DNA from: Aquimarina acroporae
GTDB lineage: Bacteria; Bacteroidota; Bacteroidia; Flavobacteriales; Flavobacteriaceae
DNA length: 64,000 nt
Assembly (NCBI RefSeq): GCF_023195925.1
Contig: NZ_JALPRE010000022.1
Span: 1-64,000 of the forward strand
Reading direction: 5' to 3'
Below are positions 45,398-54,261 of this stretch, piece by piece. The notes under the pieces are model-generated. The model was not told where the DNA came from. It saw only the letters and a program-made list of their open reading frames with translations, and did no database searches. The position numbers and the translations under genes are program-made. Within the stretch, counting starts at the first letter, position 1. Each line of letters starts with the position of its first letter.

Positions 45398-45919
45398 ATG
45401 AAAAAAGTATTTTTAGCCATTTTTTTGTTGGGGGCATTAACGACTATGAATGCTCAGGAAGTTGTATTTGGTGTTAAAGCCGGGGTGAACTTTTCAAAAT
45501 TTGGTCAAGATGCCGATGCCGATGGCAGAACAAGTTTGTTTATTGGAGGTTTGGCAGATTTTACCTTAAATGAGAAATTTCACATTCAACCAGAACTTTT
45601 ATATTCTTCTGAAGGGTCAGAGGATATAGAGGCGAATTTTATTAGAGTACTGGGGATAGGGAAGTACTATCCGGTAGAAGGTTTTAGTTTAGAGGCAGGA
45701 CCACAATTTGGTATTAGAGTTTCTGCAGATGATGCCATTGAAGATTCGACAAAATCATTTGATTTTGGTTTATCTTTTGGAGCTGGGTATGAGTTAACAG
45801 ATATAGGTTTGTTATTTAACCTAAGATATAACGCCGGTATTGCCAACCTTTCTGATGTAGATGGTTTCGATACAAACTTAGGGACTTTCCAACTGGGAGT
45901 TGGTTATAAGTTCTATTAG
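45398..45919 (+). CDS. Small outer-membrane beta-barrel protein
   Basis: About 173 residues from the ATG at 45398 (signal MKKVFLAIFLLGALTTMNAQ); a TTG two codons upstream is less likely. The mature part VVFGVKAGVNFSKFGQDADADGRTSLFIGG...FHIQPELLYSS...YELTDIGLLFNLRYNAGIANL...FQLGVGYKFY (shown as separate strands) alternates as in eight-stranded barrels of the OmpA-N or porin-family (PF13568) type, ending in a C-terminal aromatic. Function unknown. A TACTTTTA box (45362-45369) is a possible -7 element. It ends in a terminator shared with the facing gene. Confidence 0.8.
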   Translation: MKKVFLAIFLLGALTTMNAQEVVFGVKAGVNFSKFGQDADADGRTSLFIGGLADFTLNEKFHIQPELLYSSEGSEDIEANFIRVLGIGKYYPVEGFSLEAGPQFGIRVSADDAIEDSTKSFDFGLSFGAGYELTDIGLLFNLRYNAGIANLSDVDGFDTNLGTFQLGVGYKFY

Positions 45920-45938
45920 TAAATTAATAAATAGTTTT

Positions 45939-45975
45939 AAAAAGCATGGTTATTATATAATAATCATGCTTTTTT
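45939..45975. terminator. Bidirectional terminator
   Basis: AAAAAGCATG (45939-45948) pairs with CATGCTTTTT (45965-45974), and the interior is almost fully self-complementary too. It sits between convergent genes, with A- and T-runs on each side. Confidence 0.85.
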
Positions 45976-46648
45976 ATAGCTGTATTCTTTTCAAAGCTTC
46001 TTTTTCTGATAGGGGCTTTAATTTAGTTTTGGAGACAAAATCTTTTACCGCCCGTGGATTAACTTTTGAATATTCTCGCAAAGCCCATCCAATGGCTTTT
46101 TTTATAAAAAACTCATCAGATGATTTGTGCTGCGCACAAAGCGAAAATAATAGTTTGGTATCTGTTTTATCTTTATATCCCAACTGAAATAGAATTGCAC
46201 TTCTATTTAACCACATATTTTCTGAATTGGAGAATTCAGGAATCACGCTAGAAATTTCTTTAGGAAATAGAAGTAAATAATTTCCTAAAACGTGTTTAGC
46301 AATAAAGTCTACGCTATCCCACCAGGAATTGGTAGTAATTAAAGTCTTTATAAAATCTAGATCACTTACTTTATATGTTTTCTTCAAAAACCTGGCTGTT
46401 AATTCGATCGCACAATAATGTAATTCACGATGTGGTTTTTTATACAAAGTGTGGGTTATTTTGGTTACGTTAGAATGTGTAAAATAGTCCTTATGATCAT
46501 CTACAAGCTCCTTCAATATCTTTTTTCGTATTGGTGCCTTAATACCATAAAACTGGAATAAGTTTTTCATATAGGCTTCCATGCCTTTTGCTTCTTCGGC
46601 ATTAGCGGTATCTTCGAATGCGTTAATTAGTTTTGAAACAAATTCCAT
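45974..46648 (-). CDS. AlkD-like DNA alkylation repair protein
   Basis: A 224-residue HEAT-repeat protein of the AlkD family. Recognisable parts are AYMKNLFQFYGIKAPIRKKILKEL near the start, PHRELHYCAIELTARFLKK, TTNSWWDSVDFIAKHVLGNYL (the Trp and Asp of the active-site cleft), MWLNRSAILFQL, FFIKKAIGWALREYSKVNP and PLSEKEALKRI. AlkD excises alkylated bases such as 3- and 7-methylpurines without base flipping. The length agrees with the family. It is a single gene on the minus strand, separate from the gamma-glutamyltransferase upstream by 32 bp. Confidence 0.88.
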   Translation of the reverse strand: MEFVSKLINAFEDTANAEEAKGMEAYMKNLFQFYGIKAPIRKKILKELVDDHKDYFTHSNVTKITHTLYKKPHRELHYCAIELTARFLKKTYKVSDLDFIKTLITTNSWWDSVDFIAKHVLGNYLLLFPKEISSVIPEFSNSENMWLNRSAILFQLGYKDKTDTKLLFSLCAQHKSSDEFFIKKAIGWALREYSKVNPRAVKDFVSKTKLKPLSEKEALKRIQL

Positions 46649-46680
46649 TGTTACATGTTTAGTAGATACGCATGACGATT

Positions 46681-48381
46681 TTAAAAACCATCAGCAGTAT
46701 CGTCTCCACGTTTATCTGCGCCTCCTTCTAGAGTTCCATCTGGTAGTGCAAGAATACCATCAACTTTACCAATAATTCTAGACTCTTCTTCGTTGATGTT
46801 GTACCCTTTGGATTGCAATTGTTGCAAGAGGGTTTTGTCAAAAGAATTAGGTTCGAATACAACCACATCTGGTAACCACTGATGATGAAATCTTGGAGCA
46901 TTTACAGCTTCTTGCATGGTCATTTCAAATTCTTCCACATTGAGTATGGTTTGTAATACCGATGTGATAATGGTAGAACCTCCTGGAGTCCCAACAGACA
47001 TCCAAAATTTATCATTTTTTTCAACTATGGTAGGTGTCATAGAGCTCAACATTCTTTTTTCTGGGGCAATAGCATTGGCTTCGGCTCCTATAAGCCCAAA
47101 CATATTTGGTGTACCCGGCTTGGCACTAAAATCGTCCATTTCGTTGTTTAGGAAGAAACCTAGCTCGTCTACATACAATTTAGAACCATAAGCTCCATTA
47201 AGTGTTGTAGTTACAGAAATTGCATTACCAAAAGAGTCTACAATAGAGTAGTGAGTAGTCTCTTCGCTTTCATAACCAGGAATTTGGCCATAATCGATTT
47301 CTGAAGACAGTGTGGCTTTGTCAAAGCTAAAACTATCCATTCTTCCTTTTAAGTATGAGTTATCGATGAGCGTATCGATAGGGATTTTTACAAAATCAGG
47401 ATCACCAAGGTAAAAACTACGATCTGCATAAGCTCTTCTTTCTGCCTCTGTAATCACTTGTATAGTTTTTAAGCTATTATGACCAAAACTCGTAAGATCA
47501 TGAGGTTCTATCATTTTCATGATTTGAGCAAGGCAAATACCTCCACTAGAAGGCGGAGACATCGAGATTACTTTGAGATCTTTATATTTAAACTCTACTG
47601 GTTTTCGCCATTTTGCTTTGTATTTTTTAAGATCATTCATGGTTATAATTCCGCCATGATTACGGATAAAAGCCACTAGTTTTTTAGCGGTTTCACCTTT
47701 GTAAAATTCATCTTTTCCGTTTTCAATAATTCGTTCTAAAGTTGATGCTAAGGCTTCATTTTTTAGGGTGTCGTTTGCTGTATACCCTCTTAGTATTGGG
47801 ATGGTGTCAGTATTTACCTTAAGAAATAGGTCTTTATAATGTTGAAAACGTTTTTCTTGTTTTTCGGTAACTACAAATCCTTTTTTAGCTAGATCAACCA
47901 CAGGAGATAATAGTTCTTTAATTGGTAATGTTCCGAACTTTTCATGTACTTCAAATATTCCAGCAATTGTTCCCGGTACTCCAACGGCTAAACTACCCAA
48001 TTGGCTTTTCTCTGGGATAGGATCTCCGTTTTCATCAAGATACATGTCTTTTGATGCAGCAAGAGGTGCTTTTTCACGATAATCTAAGGCACCAATATCT
48101 CCATTGGCCATTCGGTAGACCATAAATCCACCGCCGCCAAGATTACCGGCGTAGGGGTATGCTACTGCTAAGGCCATTTCGGTAGCGACCATAGCGTCAA
48201 AAGCATTACCACCTTTAAGCATAATCTCTTTACCGATTTTTGATGCTTCAGCTCTAGCAGAAACCACCATGGCTTTATTAGCAATTAGTCCTCTTATAGG
48301 TGCTTTTACAGGAGGTTTGGTAGTTTCAGTTTTACAAGAATAACTAAGAATAAGGAGTAATGATAATACTAAAACTCTCAT
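46681..48381 (-). CDS. ggt: Gamma-glutamyltransferase, lipoprotein form
   Basis: A 566-residue Ntn-hydrolase precursor with a lipoprotein signal (MRVLVLSLLLILSYSCK). The large subunit has GGNAFDAMVATEMALAVAYPYAGNLGGGGFMVYR and KAPLAASKDMY. The autoprocessing site is in YESEETTHYSIVD, where the Thr after E-T becomes the nucleophile, followed by VTTTLNGAYGS and the small-subunit GTPGGSTI. It cleaves gamma-glutamyl bonds (glutathione and peptides) at the cell envelope. It overlaps the acyl-carrier phosphodiesterase gene by 4 bp, so the two are co-translated. Confidence 0.94.
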   Translation of the reverse strand: MRVLVLSLLLILSYSCKTETTKPPVKAPIRGLIANKAMVVSARAEASKIGKEIMLKGGNAFDAMVATEMALAVAYPYAGNLGGGGFMVYRMANGDIGALDYREKAPLAASKDMYLDENGDPIPEKSQLGSLAVGVPGTIAGIFEVHEKFGTLPIKELLSPVVDLAKKGFVVTEKQEKRFQHYKDLFLKVNTDTIPILRGYTANDTLKNEALASTLERIIENGKDEFYKGETAKKLVAFIRNHGGIITMNDLKKYKAKWRKPVEFKYKDLKVISMSPPSSGGICLAQIMKMIEPHDLTSFGHNSLKTIQVITEAERRAYADRSFYLGDPDFVKIPIDTLIDNSYLKGRMDSFSFDKATLSSEIDYGQIPGYESEETTHYSIVDSFGNAISVTTTLNGAYGSKLYVDELGFFLNNEMDDFSAKPGTPNMFGLIGAEANAIAPEKRMLSSMTPTIVEKNDKFWMSVGTPGGSTIITSVLQTILNVEEFEMTMQEAVNAPRFHHQWLPDVVVFEPNSFDKTLLQQLQSKGYNINEEESRIIGKVDGILALPDGTLEGGADKRGDDTADGF

Positions 48382-48962
48382 AATGTTCTCATTTCGTTTT
48401 TGGTGAATACTTCGAGTTCTTCAAAAAAGGAACGAAATTCCTTTTCAAAATCTGTATAATACTGCTCTAGTTCGATAACAGCAAAATTCATTTTTGATCT
48501 ATTTTTTGTTCTTCGGTTCATGCCCGAAAGTACACTTCCTATACCAGAAATAGTCGCATAGCTTAATAACCAGTTGTCTCGAATCATGTAAGGAAGAAAG
48601 TTCTGAATTTTTTGAGGTAAAATCTCATAGTAATCAAGTAATAAATCATAAAAATCCAAGGTGTACTGTTCCAGCGGAGTGGCAGAATAGTCTTTCCAGT
48701 TTGCGGCCAAAAAATGATCATAGAGAATATCTACAATTACCGAACTATATCTCCCATACTTTGGAGATAATCTAGATATACTTTGCTTTACAATTTCATG
48801 AGAATCAGTATAACTATCAATTTTTCGATGCAGTGTAATGCCCTGGCTTATTCTTTTTGGATATTCTAAGAATTTTTTTCCTTTTACAGAATCGGCGATA
48901 AAATTGCCAATTTTTAGTTCTGGATCTTGGCCAGAGAGATAGATATGAGCTAAAAAATTCAT
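48378..48962 (-). CDS. Acyl-carrier-protein phosphodiesterase-like protein (AcpH family)
   Basis: A 194-residue DUF479 protein: MNFLAHIYLSGQDPELKIGNFIADSVKG, GITLHRKIDSYTDSH and VDILYDHFLAANW. The conserved His/Asp residues (LAHIYLS, LHRKID, DILYDHF) place it in the HD-like AcpH family, which removes the phosphopantetheine group from acyl carrier protein. Whether this protein is active on ACP is unproven. It is the first gene of a pair with ggt. Confidence 0.82.
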   Translation of the reverse strand: MNFLAHIYLSGQDPELKIGNFIADSVKGKKFLEYPKRISQGITLHRKIDSYTDSHEIVKQSISRLSPKYGRYSSVIVDILYDHFLAANWKDYSATPLEQYTLDFYDLLLDYYEILPQKIQNFLPYMIRDNWLLSYATISGIGSVLSGMNRRTKNRSKMNFAVIELEQYYTDFEKEFRSFFEELEVFTKNEMRTL

Positions 48963-49024
48963 TAGGGGAATTTACAATTTTTTGGGAATTGAATATTGTT
49001 TTTTTGTAAACTTTATTAGTAAAG

Positions 49025-49055
49025 TTGTAGTAATGTATGATACCTTGTACATTTG
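49025..49055 (+). promoter_or_regulatory. Promoter of glmM
   Basis: TTG (49025-49027), a 20-nt spacer and a perfect -7 box TACATTTG (49048-49055). It lies downstream of an in-frame ATG at 49037, which therefore cannot be the start; the ATG at 49088 is used. Confidence 0.7.
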
Positions 49056-49087
49056 CGTTCAAATTATACAACAGACATCAATATTAT

Positions 49088-50476
49088 ATGACATTAATAA
49101 AATCTATTTCAGGAATAAGAGGAACTATTGGAGGTGTGGTAGGGAACAATCTTACGCCTGTAGATGCCGTAAAATTTGCCTCGGCATATGGGACCTGGCT
49201 GAAAAAAGAATCAGAAAAAGAACATCCTATTGTTGTTGTTGGGAGAGATGCCAGAATTTCTGGTTCAATGATCCAACAATTAGTTATGAATAGCTTGGTA
49301 GGTTTGGGAATACATGTGGTAGATTTAGGTCTCTCAACCACTCCTACAGTCGAAGTTGCTGTTCCTTTAGAAAAAGCCAATGGAGGCATTATTCTAACAG
49401 CTAGTCATAACCCTAAGCAATGGAATGCATTAAAATTACTAAACCATAAAGGAGAGTTTTTAAATGCTGAAAATGGTAAAAAGATTTTAGAAATAGCTGA
49501 AAATGACGATTATGTTTTTGCTGAAGTGGATGACTTAGGTACTATCACAGTTAATGATACTTATATTGACAAGCATATCGATGAAGTTTTAGATCTTTCA
49601 CTGGTAAATGCCGATTTAGTAAAAGAAGCTGGCTTTAAAGTGGTTGTAGATGCAGTTAATTCTACTGGAGGAATCGCTATCCCTAAGTTGTTGAAGAAAA
49701 TGGGGGTAGACGTAGTAGAGTTATATTGTGAACCAAATGGGCATTTCCCTCACAACCCGGAGCCGCTTAAGGAGCATTTAACAGACTTGTCAGAATTAGT
49801 GGTTAAGGAAAAGGCCGATTTTGGACTAACCGTTGATCCTGATGTAGATCGATTGGCTTTTATGAGCGAAGATGGAGAAATGTTTGGTGAAGAATATACA
49901 TTGGTTGCTTGTGCAGATTTTGTGTTAGGAAAAACTCCTGGAAATACAGTTTCTAACTTGTCGTCGAGTAGAGCGTTAAGAGATGTGACGCAAAAACATA
50001 ATGGTACCTACGAAGCTAGTGCAGTTGGAGAGGTAAATGTGGTAGAAAAAATGAAAGCGAATAAAGCCGTGATAGGTGGAGAAGGTAATGGAGGTATTAT
50101 CTATCCCGAATTGCACTACGGAAGAGATTCTTTGGTAGGCGTTGCTTTGTTTTTAACACACTTGGCAGAGAAAAAATGTAGCGTAAGTGAGCTTAGAAAT
50201 AGCTACCCATCTTATTTTATGAGTAAAAATAAAGTACAACTTACTCCAGAGTTAGATGTTGATGCTATTTTAAAAGGATTTCATCAAAAACACCAGCAAG
50301 AAGAAGTGTCTACTGTAGACGGGGTAAAAGTCGATTTTGAAGATTGTTGGGTGCATCTGAGAAAAAGTAATACAGAACCTATTATTCGTATTTATACAGA
50401 AGCTATGAGTCAGGAGAAAGCAGATCAATTAGCGGAAGAAACAATAAAAGTATTAAAAGGAATTGCAGGTATTTAA
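49088..50476 (+). CDS. glmM: Phosphoglucosamine mutase (phosphohexomutase family)
   Basis: A 462-residue alpha-D-phosphohexomutase. Order: MTLIKSISGIRGTIGG, active-site TASHNPKQWNALKLL (phosphoserine), metal-binding DPDVDRLAF, sugar-specificity GEGNGGIIYPELHYGRDSL and phosphate-binding RKSNTEPIIRIYTEA. Glucosamine-6-phosphate to glucosamine-1-phosphate conversion for peptidoglycan and LPS precursors is the expected role. The sugar loop (GEGNGG) differs from classic GlmM, but this form is the usual one in Flavobacteriaceae. The start follows the promoter at 49048. A phosphomannomutase role cannot be fully excluded. Confidence 0.87.
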   Translation: MTLIKSISGIRGTIGGVVGNNLTPVDAVKFASAYGTWLKKESEKEHPIVVVGRDARISGSMIQQLVMNSLVGLGIHVVDLGLSTTPTVEVAVPLEKANGGIILTASHNPKQWNALKLLNHKGEFLNAENGKKILEIAENDDYVFAEVDDLGTITVNDTYIDKHIDEVLDLSLVNADLVKEAGFKVVVDAVNSTGGIAIPKLLKKMGVDVVELYCEPNGHFPHNPEPLKEHLTDLSELVVKEKADFGLTVDPDVDRLAFMSEDGEMFGEEYTLVACADFVLGKTPGNTVSNLSSSRALRDVTQKHNGTYEASAVGEVNVVEKMKANKAVIGGEGNGGIIYPELHYGRDSLVGVALFLTHLAEKKCSVSELRNSYPSYFMSKNKVQLTPELDVDAILKGFHQKHQQEEVSTVDGVKVDFEDCWVHLRKSNTEPIIRIYTEAMSQEKADQLAEETIKVLKGIAGI

Positions 50477-50513
50477 TTTACATGGTACTTATTTAAACAT
50501 GGATCGGAAGGAA

Positions 50514-51413
50514 CTAATCAATAATAGCACCTTCCGGTTTAGGTGAATCTTTATGTTTCCAACGTTTATGAGTCCATAGGTAGTATTGGGGCTTTTCTCG
50601 TATTTGTTTTTCTAGAAGTTGTAGATACTGTTTTATAACATAGAATTTTTCTTCTTCTTTACTATTTTCGGTTATTGGGATGAACTTTACCTCATAATAT
50701 CCTCTTTTTATTTTTTCGACATGTAGGTATAAAACAATAACATCAAGACGTTGTGCTAAAAATTCACCACCAAGAAATATTGGCACTTTTATTCCCAAAA
50801 AATCTGTCCAGTATTTAGCATTATTTATTTTCGGAGATTGATCAGATATCATACCATAAGTGCATATTGTATTCTCTCGTTTATCTTTAATTATTTGTCT
50901 CGCTACCTTATGACTAGCTATAAGTCTTGAGTTAAATCGACCACGTATTCGATGTGCCAATTTATCAAAATGTTTATTTTTAATTTGTTTGTAGATACCA
51001 ACACACGGATTTACAGATACTAAGTCGATAGCATTAGACCATTCAAAGCTTCCATAATGCCCCATTAGTGTGATAATACCTTTGTTTTTCCTTTCAAATT
51101 CGTGAAACTCATTGAGATTTGTCACTTTATATCGTTTTATCAATTCTTCGCGAGAAATAGAAAGCGATTTTGTCATTTCTAAAAACATATCACACATATG
51201 TTTATAAAAAGCTTTACGTATTTTTTTTATTTCTTTCTTAGATTTTTCTGGAAAAACTAGGTTTAGATTTTCTGTCACCGTTTTTCTTCTGTATCGTATT
51301 ATATAGTAAGTTAAAAGATATATACAGGTAGAGAATGAATAGAACAGTTTCCAAGGTAATTTAGATATTCCTAAGATTATTGGATAGGTAATACTATAAA
51401 TTAGTAATTGCAT
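50514..51413 (-). CDS. LpxL-like lysophospholipid/lipid A acyltransferase, copy 3 of 3
   Basis: A 299-residue inner-membrane-associated acyltransferase (PF03279 type). The N-terminal hydrophobic part (about 1-38) is followed by KTVTENLNLVFPEKSKKEI and FYKHMCDMFLEM, then the catalytic HX4E in MGHYGSFEW (near residue 118), YGMISDQSP and YWTDFLGIKVPIFLGGEFLA. The family adds secondary acyl chains to lipid A or related lipids. It is the last of three tandem paralogues. Its own -7-like box (TACCTTTA on the minus strand, 51434-51441) lies just upstream. Confidence 0.87.
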   Translation of the reverse strand: MQLLIYSITYPIILGISKLPWKLFYSFSTCIYLLTYYIIRYRRKTVTENLNLVFPEKSKKEIKKIRKAFYKHMCDMFLEMTKSLSISREELIKRYKVTNLNEFHEFERKNKGIITLMGHYGSFEWSNAIDLVSVNPCVGIYKQIKNKHFDKLAHRIRGRFNSRLIASHKVARQIIKDKRENTICTYGMISDQSPKINNAKYWTDFLGIKVPIFLGGEFLAQRLDVIVLYLHVEKIKRGYYEVKFIPITENSKEEEKFYVIKQYLQLLEKQIREKPQYYLWTHKRWKHKDSPKPEGAIID

Positions 51414-51433
51414 GTGTATGTATTAAAAACTCA

Positions 51434-51441
51434 TAAAGGTA
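51434..51441 (-). promoter_or_regulatory. -7-like box TACCTTTA before acyltransferase copy 3
   Basis: Seven of eight matches to TAnnTTTG on the minus strand, 20 bp before the start codon. Confidence 0.3.
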
Positions 51442-51475
51442 AGTTATTTATCAGTATTGGATACATAAACATTTA

Positions 51476-52381
51476 TTAATCTATTGTAGCGCCTTCCGGA
51501 GCTTTAGATAAAGCCTCGCGATGTTTCCAGCGTTTATGTGACCAGAGGTAGTACTCCGGATTACTCTTGATTTGCTCTTCTAGCATTCTAAGGTATCTTT
51601 TAACGATACTGTAATCCTCACAGTTTTTAGTGTCTTCGGTTATGGGGACAAAAGTAGCCTCGTAATATCCACGTTTTATTTTCTCTACTTTTAGATAGTA
51701 TACATTTATACCTAACCTTTTTGCCAATACTTCTGCACCCATAAATGTGGGGACTTTAATTCCCAGGAAGTCAGTCCAGTACATGGCATTGTATATTTTT
51801 GGGGATTGATCGGAGACCAAACCATACATATATAAACCATCACGATTTTGATCTGCCATAATCTCTTTCATTGCATTTTTGGTCGTTACTACTCTGGATC
51901 CAAAACGCGCTCTAATTCTTCGAACCAAACGATCAAAATACTTGTTTTCTATACGTTTATACACACCTACGGCTTGAAAACCTGTTTGTATATCTACTAC
52001 ATTCGACCATTCATAGCTGGCATAATGTGCCATAAATACCATAATGTTTTCACCTTTGGCTTCTAGTTCCTGAAGCTTTTCAAGATTGGTGACTTTAAAT
52101 CTCTGTTTCATTTCTTCATTAGAAATAGAAATAGATTTAATCATTTCCAAAAACATGTCGCACATATGTTGATAGAACCCCTTCCTTATTCTTGCAATTT
52201 CTTTGGATGATTTTTCAGGGAATACAAGTTTTAAGTTATCAGTGACCGTTTTTCGTCTGTATCGTATAACATAATAGATAAGAAGAAAAATTCCTGTAGA
52301 AAAAGCATAGAACAGCCTCCATGGTAATTTAGAAATTAACCATAGTATAGGATAAACAATTCTATAAATAAGTAACTGCAT
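51476..52381 (-). CDS. LpxL-like lysophospholipid/lipid A acyltransferase, copy 2 of 3
   Basis: A 301-residue paralogue of its neighbours, with the same layout: membrane N-terminus, KTVTDNLKLVFPEKSSKEI, FYQHMCDMFLEM, catalytic HX4E as MAHYASYEW, YGLVSDQSPK and YWTDFLGIKVPTFMGAEVLA, ending GATID. All expected active-site residues are present. It lies 62 bp upstream of copy 3 and 122 bp downstream of copy 1 on the same strand. Confidence 0.87.
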   Translation of the reverse strand: MQLLIYRIVYPILWLISKLPWRLFYAFSTGIFLLIYYVIRYRRKTVTDNLKLVFPEKSSKEIARIRKGFYQHMCDMFLEMIKSISISNEEMKQRFKVTNLEKLQELEAKGENIMVFMAHYASYEWSNVVDIQTGFQAVGVYKRIENKYFDRLVRRIRARFGSRVVTTKNAMKEIMADQNRDGLYMYGLVSDQSPKIYNAMYWTDFLGIKVPTFMGAEVLAKRLGINVYYLKVEKIKRGYYEATFVPITEDTKNCEDYSIVKRYLRMLEEQIKSNPEYYLWSHKRWKHREALSKAPEGATID

Positions 52382-52503
52382 ATAGTAGGGTAGGGTTTTG
52401 GATGGCGAAAATACGGGTATTTTGTCAATACCGACTCATAATGTGTTAAAAAAAACTAAAAATGAGTTTCTTTTAAAAGAAGTTATAATCAAAAAAAGGT
52501 ATG

Positions 52504-53403
52504 TTAATCTACCACAGCACCTTTAGGAATCTGAGCGTTGCGGTGTTTCCAACGTTTATGAGTCCATAAATAGAATTCTGGGCGGCTATATATCTGCTCT
52601 TCTAGCATTTTTAGATAAGTTTTGGTAATGTAGTGGTCTTCACAATTTTTTGGATCATCAGTTATTGTTACAAACTGCGCCTGGTAATATCCACGTTTTA
52701 CCTTTTCTACTTTGAGGTATACCACAGGTAAATCCATTCTTTTAGCTAGCACTTCACCTCCAGTAATTATAGGAATTTTTATCCCCATAAAGTCGGTCCA
52801 GTACATCGCGTTTTTTAGTCTAGGTGATTGATCTGATAACAACCCGTAAGCCGCTAGCTTATGGTTTACTTTATCTCTTGTGATTTCTTTTACTACATGA
52901 TGACTTCTAATAAGTGATGCTTTAAATCGTCCTCTTATTCTATGAACAAGCGCATCAAAATACTTGTTTTTAATACGTTTGTATGCTCCAACAATAGGAA
53001 AGTCTAAAACGAATTGTGCTGCGATTGCCCATTCATAACTGGCGTAATGTCCCATTAAAACAATAATACTTTTATCTTGTTTTTGTAATTCTTTAAACCC
53101 TTCTATATCCTTAATTTCAAATCGCTCGATCATTTCCTCTTTAGAAATAGATAGTGTTTTGACCATTTCTAAAAACATATCGCACATATGTTTGTAAAAC
53201 GCTTTTCGAATTTGAAATATCTCTTCTTTAGGCTTGTTTGGGAAAACCAGTTGTAAGTTTTGGGTGACTACCTTTTTTCTGTAACCAATAACATAATAGG
53301 CAAATACATATATGATCGTAGAAAACATATAAAATATGCGCCAAGGTAGTTTAGAAATAATCCATAAAATAGGATACACAAGACGATATGTGAGTAATTG
53401 CAT
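52504..53403 (-). CDS. LpxL-like lysophospholipid/lipid A acyltransferase, copy 1 of 3
   Basis: A 299-residue paralogue, the first of the tandem triplet. The HX4E motif is MGHYASYEW, with YGLLSDQSPRLKN and YWTDFMGIKIPIITGGEVLA following, and the C-terminus is PKGAVVD. It has the best promoter of the three: a perfect -7 box (TATCTTTG on the minus strand, 53425-53432) 21 bp upstream. The three copies may acylate different positions of the same lipid, or different lipids. Confidence 0.87.
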   Translation of the reverse strand: MQLLTYRLVYPILWIISKLPWRIFYMFSTIIYVFAYYVIGYRKKVVTQNLQLVFPNKPKEEIFQIRKAFYKHMCDMFLEMVKTLSISKEEMIERFEIKDIEGFKELQKQDKSIIVLMGHYASYEWAIAAQFVLDFPIVGAYKRIKNKYFDALVHRIRGRFKASLIRSHHVVKEITRDKVNHKLAAYGLLSDQSPRLKNAMYWTDFMGIKIPIITGGEVLAKRMDLPVVYLKVEKVKRGYYQAQFVTITDDPKNCEDHYITKTYLKMLEEQIYSRPEFYLWTHKRWKHRNAQIPKGAVVD

Positions 53404-53424
53404 GAAAAAAATAATATCAGCCTA

Positions 53425-53432
53425 CAAAGATA
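53425..53432 (-). promoter_or_regulatory. -7 box TATCTTTG of the acyltransferase cluster
   Basis: A perfect TAnnTTTG on the minus strand, 21 bp before the first acyltransferase start codon. Confidence 0.5.
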
Positions 53433-53516
53433 TAATTATTCAATGCCATATTTCATAAACTTTTGCTAATACCAAAGTCTTAAAATATGATGATTTTCTT
53501 AGGTGAAAATATATGG

Positions 53517-53524
53517 TATATTTG
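53517..53524 (+). promoter_or_regulatory. -7 box TATATTTG of the rhomboid gene
   Basis: A perfect TAnnTTTG 18 nt before the ATG at 53543. It overlaps the first codons of a longer frame beginning at 53513, ruling that start out. Confidence 0.55.
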
Positions 53525-53542
53525 AATCAAAATCATAATTGC

Positions 53543-54199
53543 ATGAGTACACTTGGTATCGATATTGTTCTTATTGTTATTATAGCAATAAATGTTCTGG
53601 TTTCTATTACCGGATTCAACGATTTCTCTTTTTTAGAAAAATACAAGTTTAATATTGGAGGTATACGCAGGGGAGAACATGTAAGAATGCTCTCGTCTGG
53701 GTTTTTACATGTGGATACAACACATTTGTTTTTTAACATGTTCACCTTGTATTTCTTTGGTCCGGTGGTTCTTAAGCATGTTGGAAATCTTCAATTTTTG
53801 CTTATTTATTTTGGGAGTCTTTTGTTTGGTAATCTATTTTCTTTATTCTTTCATAAAGATGAATATCATTACAGTGCTGTAGGAGCTAGTGGAGCGGTTT
53901 CAGGAATTATATACTCAGGAATCTTGTTTGAGCCGTCTATGAGTTTATATTTAATGCTTATCCCAATCCCAATTCCTGCATACATTTTTGGAATAGGATA
54001 CCTTTTGTATTCAATTTTTGGTATGAAAAATAGGGTGGGGAATATTGGTCATGATGCCCATTTTGGAGGAGCTGTTGGGGGATATTTGATTACCCTACTT
54101 TTAGCCCCAGTGTTGTTTCAAGAAAACTTATTTATGATTGGTTTATTGGCTATACCCATCGTTATTTTGTTTGTAATGCAAAGACTTGGAAAATTATAA
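53543..54199 (+). CDS. Rhomboid-family intramembrane serine protease
   Basis: A 218-residue membrane protein with six predicted helices, starting MSTLGIDIVLIVIIAINVL. The catalytic Ser is in GASGAVSG (S116) and the catalytic His in HDAHFGGAVGGYL (H173). HVDTTHLFFNMFTLYFFG is the conserved N-terminal family segment with the HxxxNM-type pattern. Rhomboids cleave membrane proteins within the bilayer; the substrate here is unknown. It is a single gene ending in a strong terminator. Confidence 0.92.
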   Translation: MSTLGIDIVLIVIIAINVLVSITGFNDFSFLEKYKFNIGGIRRGEHVRMLSSGFLHVDTTHLFFNMFTLYFFGPVVLKHVGNLQFLLIYFGSLLFGNLFSLFFHKDEYHYSAVGASGAVSGIIYSGILFEPSMSLYLMLIPIPIPAYIFGIGYLLYSIFGMKNRVGNIGHDAHFGGAVGGYLITLLLAPVLFQENLFMIGLLAIPIVILFVMQRLGKL

Positions 54200-54213
54200 G
54201 TTATATGTATAAA

Positions 54214-54238
54214 AAAACGACCCAAACAGGGTCGTTTT
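54214..54238. terminator. Terminator after the rhomboid gene (bidirectional)
   Basis: AAAACGACCC (54214-54223) pairs perfectly with GGGTCGTTTT (54229-54238) around AAACA. It sits between convergent genes, with A/T runs on both sides. Confidence 0.9.
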
Positions 54239-54261
54239 CTATTTCTTATTTTTTTTACTTA

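Noticed and set aside
49037-49087. Upstream ATG for glmM
   Set aside because: A perfect promoter (-7 box 49048-49055) lies downstream of it, and the family N-terminus begins at 49088.
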